From Bacteroidota bacterium (lineage in GTDB: Bacteria > Bacteroidota > Bacteroidia > Chitinophagales > Chitinophagaceae), in contig JAEZDA010000034.1 in the NCBI GenBank assembly GCA_023433345.1, positions 1 to 18,163 of the forward strand: DNA of 18,163 bases, given 5' to 3'. Shown here piece by piece: positions 1-7,100 of the stretch. The translations under genes and the position numbers were made by a program. The number at the start of each line of letters is the position of its first letter. The stretch's first letter is position 1. The notes beneath the pieces are model-generated. The model worked only from the letters and a program-made list of their open reading frames with translations. It was not told the DNA's origin and searched no databases.

Positions 1-223
1 GTATCCCAATCCCTCGGTTTCACACCTTAGGTTGTTGGTGAAATCATCCGATAAATCAGTGGCGAAAGTTAGGGTGTTGGATATGCAGGGAAGGGTTTTG
101 GCGGAATACAGGGTCGTACCCGGAGAGCTAAAAATGATCGGTGAAAAGTTAAGGCCCGGAAATTACATCATAGAAGTGCAGCAGGGAAAAAGGCGCAAGA
201 GCTTGAGAGCTATTAAATTATAG
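1..223 (+). CDS. C-terminus of a T9SS-secreted protein (5' part outside window)
   Basis: The reading frame is open from the window edge (first full codon at 2) to a TAG at 221-223, about 73 residues. It opens directly with the YPNPS motif that starts type A sorting domains of the type IX secretion system. It then shows the usual pattern of that domain: a VRVLDMQGR strand-turn, a hydrophobic strand, and a GNYIIEV strand followed by a basic tail (KRRKS...). This tail is recognised by the T9SS outer-membrane translocon and usually removed on export. The function of the mature protein cannot be known because it lies upstream. An internal TTG at 32 could be read as a start, but the homology runs upstream of it to the window edge, so this is a truncated gene end and not a 63-residue protein. 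It resembles the tail of the giant protein at 902-9415. Confidence 0.85.
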   Translation, partial: YPNPSVSHLRLLVKSSDKSVAKVRVLDMQGRVLAEYRVVPGELKMIGEKLRPGNYIIEVQQGKRRKSLRAIKL

Positions 224-244
224 CGTATCTGAACCAATAAAAAC

Positions 245-282
245 AGGTCCCCGGAGCTATTATAAGCCCGGGGCCTTCTTTA
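245..282 (+). terminator. Rho-independent terminator of the upstream T9SS cargo gene
   Basis: The strongest pairing is CCCCGG (249-254) with CCGGGG (268-273). The helix continues inward as GCT/AGC after a single bulged A, and closes a six-base AT loop. It is followed by a pyrimidine-rich run (CCTTCTTTAT). It starts about 22 bp after the stop codon at 223, which is the expected place. Confidence 0.8.
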
Positions 283-366
283 TATAAAACCAAATTATTT
301 TCTGGAATCGGGCCCTTTTGGATATTGAAATCAGCTCACGGGGCCTGTGGCGGGTGCCGCTGCCAA

Positions 367-450
367 ACTAGCGTGTGTCGACACAATCCCCGGAACTAGC
401 GGGGGCCGACACAGTCCCCGAAACCAGCGGAGGGCGACACAACTTTTTCA
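367..450. repeat. Three tandem copies of a 28-bp intergenic repeat
   Basis: Units are 367-394, 395-422 and 423-450, at exact 28-bp period. Conserved positions are AC(T/C)AGCG at the start of each unit (367, 395, 423) and CGACACA in the middle (379, 407, 435). A TCCCCG block follows in the first two units. The junctions can fold: CCCCG (388-392) pairs with CGGGG (400-404) across GAACTAG, and a weaker version occurs at 416-432. The first unit also carries a perfect 12-bp palindrome, TGTGTCGACACA (374-385), whose left arm is not kept in the other units. There are no unique spacers, so this is not a CRISPR array. Confidence 0.8.
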
Positions 451-656
451 GAATTTCAGAGAATAATTACGGATGTCGCGTGAAAATTAGGTTTTCCGGC
501 TATGTGTGTAACCCCGGCTATCTGTAATAAGACTGCGTGCATATTGAAATTAAACGTCACGCGAAATAAGAGGGCTTATATGGGTAATAAAGTTTTATTG
601 ACTTTCAATGGTATATATAACCAATATAGATTGTATTGTAAAAAAACATTAAAAAA

Positions 657-688
657 TTTGGATAAAAGTAAATCTGCGACTATTTTGC
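657..688 (+). promoter_or_regulatory. Possible Bacteroidota-type promoter for the giant gene
   Basis: TTTG at 657-660 is followed after 20 bases by TATTTTG at 681-687. This resembles the Bacteroidota sigma-ABfr pattern (TTTG, about 19 bases, TAnnTTTG) but the downstream box is one base short. It would give a leader of roughly 200 nt. It is the best candidate in the gap by eye, but weak. Confidence 0.25.
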
Positions 689-901
689 AGCCGTATTTTT
701 ACCATTTACCCGTTTTTTTACTGCGCCTTTTTACGAAGCTGCACGGAAGACCGGGTGCTAACCGGCTTTATTAAGCAGTATCCCCGACAAACCCCTCACA
801 GGTTAAACCCTGGCCACTATCCCTGAAGCACCTCCAACGCCCCTAAGCACATCCTTTGAGATTCCATTAACCACGGAAAAAACAACCAAACTAACTGAAC
901 C

Positions 902-1114
902 ATGCAAAAGTCACATCACTGCGAGCCTGCAGTAGTGAACCTTCCCCAAAGCAATAAATCTGTTGTGTCATTTATTATACCTAAACCATCGTTTATGCGA
1001 TCCTCTTTACCTGAAACTACCGGAAAGAACTTTGTTTTTGTCCGGTCGTTAAATTTCATGCTTTCAACCGTACTACTTATGGCTGCACTATTCGCAGCGA
1101 ATAGCACCTCTGCC
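902..1114 (+). other. Secretion signal region with an unusually long N-terminal extension
   Basis: The Sec signal core (MLSTVLLMAALFAANSTSA, residues 53-71) lies 52 residues from the first ATG. The preceding stretch is polar with a few basic residues and one short hydrophobic patch (VVSFII, 21-26). Translation from Met32 (995) or Met53 (1058) would give a more usual signal peptide, though Met53 leaves no basic n-region. Signal peptidase cleavage after Ala71 (codon ending at 1114) is predicted by eye. Confidence 0.55.
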
Positions 1115-4100
1115 CAACAGGCGAGTAAGTACATATTTCAAACCTCGGGCTCTGCGTCCCTTGTTGTTGACCGCAACGGCGCTGCAGTTAACATGGGCAC
1201 GGGAACCACTACGCTTGTGGGTGCAAGCCAGGATGATGGGCGTTCGGGCATAATAAATATCGGCTTTACTTTTCCATTTATGGGAAGTAATGCAACGCAA
1301 TTTTCTGCATCTTCAAACGGGGCAATTCGTTTGGGAGGTAGCCTGATCGCAACCTCAGCTTATGGTAATTCTTTTCCTGTAGCCAGTCAGCAGATCATTG
1401 CTCCGTTTTGGGGAGATCTGGCAACCGCTTCAAACGGGAAAGTGCATTATAAGGTTCAGGGAACTTCACCCAATCGTGTGCTGATTGTGGAGTTTCTGAA
1501 CATGGAGATCAATTATAACAGTTCTTCGGCAAACGGCACTTACCAGGCACGGCTATACGAAAATGGAATAATCGAGTTTGTTTATGGAGGGATGTCTGTG
1601 GGAAATGTGGCAACAAATACAACAAACAACAGGAACTATGCTGTAGGTTTCTCAGAGAATACCGGTGCCGACAACCAGTTTAGTGTAGATATAGATGCGC
1701 CCTACGCAACAAGTACCACAGGAACCCGGATAATTAATACAATCAATACAACGGGTGCGATCGCGGGATTAACAAGTACATCTGATGGCAGCAGGAGAAG
1801 TTTCACTTTTATCCCAAATGGATACCGCAGTCAAATGATTTCATTGAGCTACGGAAGTAATACATGGTGTGCCGGTGAAGCCCGGAATGTTACCGTAACC
1901 ATTAAAAACATCGGAAACCTTGCATGGGATGATGTTGGGAAAGACATTAATATCGGTTTGAAGTGGAATGTAGACAGTGATTATGGCGGTGAACCTAGTT
2001 TCATCACTCGTCAGGATGCAGCGGGTTTAGCCCCGGGCGCTACTGCTACATATACTTTCCCCGGTGTTGTTCCTCCAACAGGCACAGGAACTGAGAACCT
2101 TACTGCCGACGTAGTTTATGAAGCTGTGTCATGGTTTGGAAACAATAATAGTTTTGTAGGGCCGGGAAATACCGTTATAACATCTCCCGCAATCACAAAA
2201 GCCGCCCAGCCCAGCGCAACTACAGTTTCCGGTGGCGGTACATTTTGTAACAGCCGTGTGATCACTGCTTCAGGTGGCACAGGCGGAACGATCTATTTCC
2301 AGGGAACAACAAGCGGCGGAACTTCAACTGCAACTGCCTCAACTTCTCAAACTGTTACAACATCGGGTACATACTATTTCCGGTCGCGCAACAACACCAC
2401 GGGATGCTGGGGTGCAGAAGGAAGTACTACTGTAACTATAAATACTACTCCGGTTATCAGCGTTCAGCCGCAATCGCAAACTATTTGCGAAGGCGCTGCT
2501 TTGAACCTTAGCGTTACTGCTTCGGGTACACCTGCCCCAACCTACCAATGGAAAAGAAATGGTGTGAATATCAGTGGAGCTACATCTTCAACCTACAGCG
2601 TACCGTCTGCACTCGCTGCTAACGGTGGCGCATACACGGTTGATGTTACGAACAGTTGTGCAACAGTAACATCTGCCACGGCAAATGTGGTGGTAAATGT
2701 TGCTCCTGCAGTAACCGTTAACCCGGTTTCTCAAACGATTTGCGCCGGCAACCCGGTTACATTTACCGTAACGGCTACAGGCACGAACCTTACTTATCAA
2801 TGGCGGAAAGGTGGTGTGAACATCGGAGGTGCGAATGCATCTTCTTATAACATTCCTTCAGTTACTCCGGCGAGCGCGGGCAATTATGATGTGGTAGTTT
2901 CAAATACAGGATGTGCTTCTGCAACCTCTGCAGCAGCAACCTTAACTGTAAACGAATCTCCGGTGATAACTTTAAATCCTGTTTCACAAACTGTTTGCGA
3001 AGGCGCAACAATCGTGCTTACCGGGTCGGCTTCAGGCGTCCCTGCCGTTACATATCAATGGCAGAAGAACGGATCTGATATAGCTGGAGAAACTTCATCT
3101 TCTTTATCTCTTAACGGCGTAACAACTGCTGATAACGGAAGTTACAGGGTGATTGCAACCAACGTTTGTAATTCTGCCACTTCATCGGCGGCAGTTATTG
3201 TGGTGAATGAAAGTGCTGCAATTACGGTTGATCCCGCATCGCAAACAATTTGTGCGGGGCTCCCGGTTACCTTCACTGTTACGGCCACAGGCACTAATCT
3301 TAACTATCAATGGAGAAAGGGCGGCGTGAACATTGGCGGTGCGAATGCATCTTCCTATACGATTCCTTCTGTAACTCCTGCAAGTGCAGGTAACTATGAT
3401 GTGGTAGTTTCAAATACAGGATGTGCATCTGCAACATCTGCTGCTGCAACTTTAACCGTAAATGAATCTCCGGTAATTACGTTAGATCCTGTTTCGCAAA
3501 CTGTTTGCGAAGGTGCAACGATAGTGCTCACGGGCTCTGCGTCTGGCGTACCTGCTGTTACTTACCAGTGGCAGAAGAACGGATCTGACATTTCCGGTGA
3601 AACTTCTTCTTCACTAACACTTACAGGAGTAACAGTTGCAGATAACGGAAGCTATAGTTTGGTTGCAACAAACATTTGCAACACGGCAACGTCTGCCGCA
3701 GCAGTTGTTGTGGTAAACGAGGCTCCGGCTGTAACTGTTGATCCCGCATCACAAACAATTTGTGCCGGCCAACCTGTAACGTTCAGCGTAACTGCAACAG
3801 GCACTAACCTTACCTACCAGTGGAGAAAGGATGGTGGAAATATTGGTGGAGCAACTTCATCCTCTTACAGCATTCCGTCAGTTGTACCTGGAGACGCGGG
3901 TAATTATGATGTGGTTGTTTCAAGTACAGGTTGTGCATCTGCCACTTCTGCCGCGGCTGTATTAGCTGTAAACGAATCGCCGGTGATCACATTGAATCCG
4001 GTTTCGCAAACCATTTGCGAAGGATCAAACATTGTACTCACTGCCTCCGCTTCAGGCGTTCCTTCAGTAACTTATCAATGGCAGAAGAATGGGTCAGACA

Positions 4101-7100
4101 TTATAGGGGAAACATCTTCTTCATTAACTCTCAATGGTGTTTCAACTGCAGACAATGGAAGCTATACAATAGTTGCTACGAACATTTGCAATACAGCAAC
4201 CTCATCTGCCGCAGTTATAGTGGTGAATGAAGCACCTGTTGTAACTGTTGATCCGGTTTCACAGACTATTTGCGCGGGACAGCCTGTAACCTTTACTGTT
4301 ACTGCAACTGGTACTAATTTGAATTACCAGTGGAGGAAAGGCGGCGTTAATATCAGCGGAGCTAACGGCAGCTCATATACGATTGCATCTGTGGTTACAG
4401 GAAGTGCAGGAAATTATGATGTAGTTGTTTCCAATACAGGATGTACTGATGCAACTTCAGCGGTTGCGGTACTAACTGTAAATGAAGCTCCTGTTATTAC
4501 ATTGAACCCTGTTTCTCAAACTGTGTGCGAAGGTTCAAATGTAACTTTCACTGCATCTGCATCAGGTGTTCCCGCAGCATCTTACCAGTGGCAGAAAAAC
4601 GGGTCAGATATTGCAGGTGAAAACTCATCATCTCTAACACTTAATAATGTAACAACTGCAGATAACGGAAACTACAGGATTGTTGCAACCAATGTGTGCG
4701 GAGAAGCAACATCAACTGCTGCTACGCTTCTTGTGAACGTTGCACCTGTTGTAACTGTTGATCCGGTTTCACAAACTATTTGCGCTGGCCAGCCTGTAAC
4801 CTTCACAGTTACTGCAACCGGCACTAATCTCAATTATCAATGGAGGAAAAATGGTTCAAACATAGGTGGCGCAACTTCGGCATCTTATACTATTGCTTCA
4901 GCAGTTTCAGGTGATGCCGGGAATTATGATGTAGTTATTTCCAATTCTGGTTGTTCATCAACAACATCTGCAGTTGCAGTACTTGTTGTTAATAACCGTC
5001 CAACGGCAGTTATCACCAGCGGAAATGCAACAATTTGCAGCACTTACCCGACAACGATCTCCGGTAATGTAACAGCATCAGGAGCATGGACGCTTACATT
5101 AAGTGATAACCAAACCACTACCGGAACAGGAAACGGAGCATTCAGCTTTACGATTAATCCTGCTTCGAATACCACCTATACATTAACCGCACTTGTTGAT
5201 GCAAACTGTACTTCAATTGCAGGCGACCTTACAGGTTCTGCAGTGATAACTACAAATCCGCTGCCGGCATCAGTGAGTATCACGCCATCATCGGCTACAA
5301 TTTGCAACGGTGGTACACAAGCGCTTATTGCAAATGGTACAACTCCTCAAACTCAGACGGTTTTGGTGAACAATAATTTTTCAGCTGGTGTGACAACTTC
5401 GGGATCTGTATCAGGCAACCGGAGCCAGATCTTTCAAAGAGAGACAAGCGGGCAAAACGTAAACTCTACCGGCACATATACAAGCCCGAACGGTTCGGGA
5501 ATTCTTATGGCAATTAGTGCCGCATCAGGATCAGGCTTTCCTACGGCAACTGCTAATTCGTCTGCCAACACAAGTGCAATAGTTCAGGTGAGCACAGTTG
5601 GTTTTAATTCTGTGAACTTAACCTACAATCATACATATGCGCAAGCAAACGGTGGGGGCTCGGGAACAGTAGCAGTTTCAACTGATGGAGTATCCTTTAC
5701 TACAATCAAAACTTTTACGACCAACCAGGGATCGCAGGGTTCATTTGTTTCAGATAACATTGCTTTGAGCAACGCATATTTGAATCAACCTGCACTTAGA
5801 ATTCGCTTTACTTATGTTGCAACCGGTAGTTCATCAGGGTTTCTATCAACATCACATGCATATTGGTGGGCTATTGATGATGTTTCAATCAACGGGCAAT
5901 TAGCACCATTGTTCTCATGGACTGCCGACACAGGATCAGGTGTGAACGGATTGCCTGCTGGTGTGGGAACTCCATCAGCCACCAACAAAAATATCACGGT
6001 TGAACCGTCTGCAACTACCATTTACACCCTTACTGCAACCAACCCGGTTACTGGCTGTGCTTCATCTTCAAATTCAACCATCACGGTGAATGACAGGCCT
6101 ACGGCAGATTTGAGCGGCGGAGCGGTGTATTGCAACGGGCAAACAACCACTACAACACTTTCACTCGCAGTTACAGGTGCAGGAACGATCAGCGGTACAT
6201 TGAGCGACGGAACACCTTTCAGCGGAACTGCACCAACAATCACTGTTGACGTAACGCCGGTGGCTACAACAACCTATACTATTGCAACCCTCTCTGATGC
6301 AAATTGTACTTCAATTGCAACAGACAGAACAGGCAGCGCGACAGTAACGGTGAATGCCCGCCCTACAGCAGTGTTAAGCGGCGGTGCATCTTATTGTAAC
6401 GGTGATGTTACCACAACTACACTTACACTAACGGTTACGGGTAGCGGCACCATCAGCGGTACGCTTTCAGACGGTACGCCTTTCAGCGGAACCGCTCCAA
6501 CTATCACCGTTGATGTTACCCCGGTTTTAACAACAACTTATACCATCGCAACCCTGTCAGATGAAAATTGCACAGCTAACGGCGGAGACATGAGCGGATC
6601 GGCTACGGTTACCATCAATCCTTTACTGCCTGTTTCTGTAACTATCGCTTCTTCAGACCTTGATAATACAATTTGCGATGGAACTTCTGTAACATTTACT
6701 GCAACGCCGGTAAACGAAGGGCCTAATCCTTCTTACCAATGGCTGCTTAACGGCAACCCGGTTGGTACTAACCAAACAACTTATACTACCTCTGCTCTTG
6801 TAAATGGCGATGTTGTTTCTGTAGTTCTTACTTCAGATATCACTCCATGCGCTATTACAAACCCTGCAACAAGCAATGCTATTGCTACCGTGGTTGATGC
6901 ACTTCAACCTGTATCTGTAAGCATCGTTTCTTCAGAAAATGACAATGAGATCTGCGACGGAACCAGCGTTACCTTCACTGCAACTCCTGTAAATGGAGGT
7001 TTGAACCCATCATACCAATGGTTATTGAATGGCAGCCCGGTGGGAACAGACCAGGATACTTATACAACCACCGCTCTTGCTAACGGTGATGTTGTTTCGG

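Larger units (their letters stand above)
283..901. other. Gene-free intergenic region upstream of the giant gene
   Basis: No convincing gene is seen in about 620 bp. The left part (283-366) is GC-rich. Then come three 28-bp tandem repeats (367-450). The middle (about 540-740) is AT-rich and holds the only promoter-like sequence found. The last 120 bp before the start codon at 902 are strongly G-poor and C-rich on the + strand: by hand count about 45 C against 14 G in 781-900. This would make an unstructured leader. A 90-codon open frame at 502-774 has no recognisable domain, an unusual composition and no supporting signal, so I do not call it. The size of the gap suggests that expression of the giant gene is regulated here. 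Confidence 0.6.

Noticed and set aside
367..450. Possible small CRISPR array
   Set aside because: The 28-bp units are directly adjacent and have no unique spacers; there are no cas genes in the window.
496..521. Direct repeat CCGGCTAT at 496-503 and 514-521
   Set aside because: Too short to be meaningful and not repeated again nearby.
476..564. Inverted repeat TCGCGTGA (476-483) / TCACGCGA (557-564)
   Set aside because: Eight-base inverted pairs at this distance are expected by chance in a region of this size, and no other feature supports an operator.
502..774. A 90-codon open frame in the intergenic region
   Set aside because: No domain or signal is recognisable, it lies across the AT-rich promoter-like area, and its composition (many Lys, Asn, Tyr, Leu from AT-rich codons) looks like translated noncoding DNA.
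3931..4230. A 99-codon open frame in another + frame inside the Ig array
   Set aside because: A shadow of the repetitive coding sequence; Cys- and Arg-rich product with no domain, fully inside the giant gene.
2453..5002. Assembly artefact producing the regular 255/510-bp repeats
   Set aside because: The units differ from each other at many synonymous and some amino-acid sites, so they are not simple duplicated reads; a collapse of additional near-identical units cannot be excluded.
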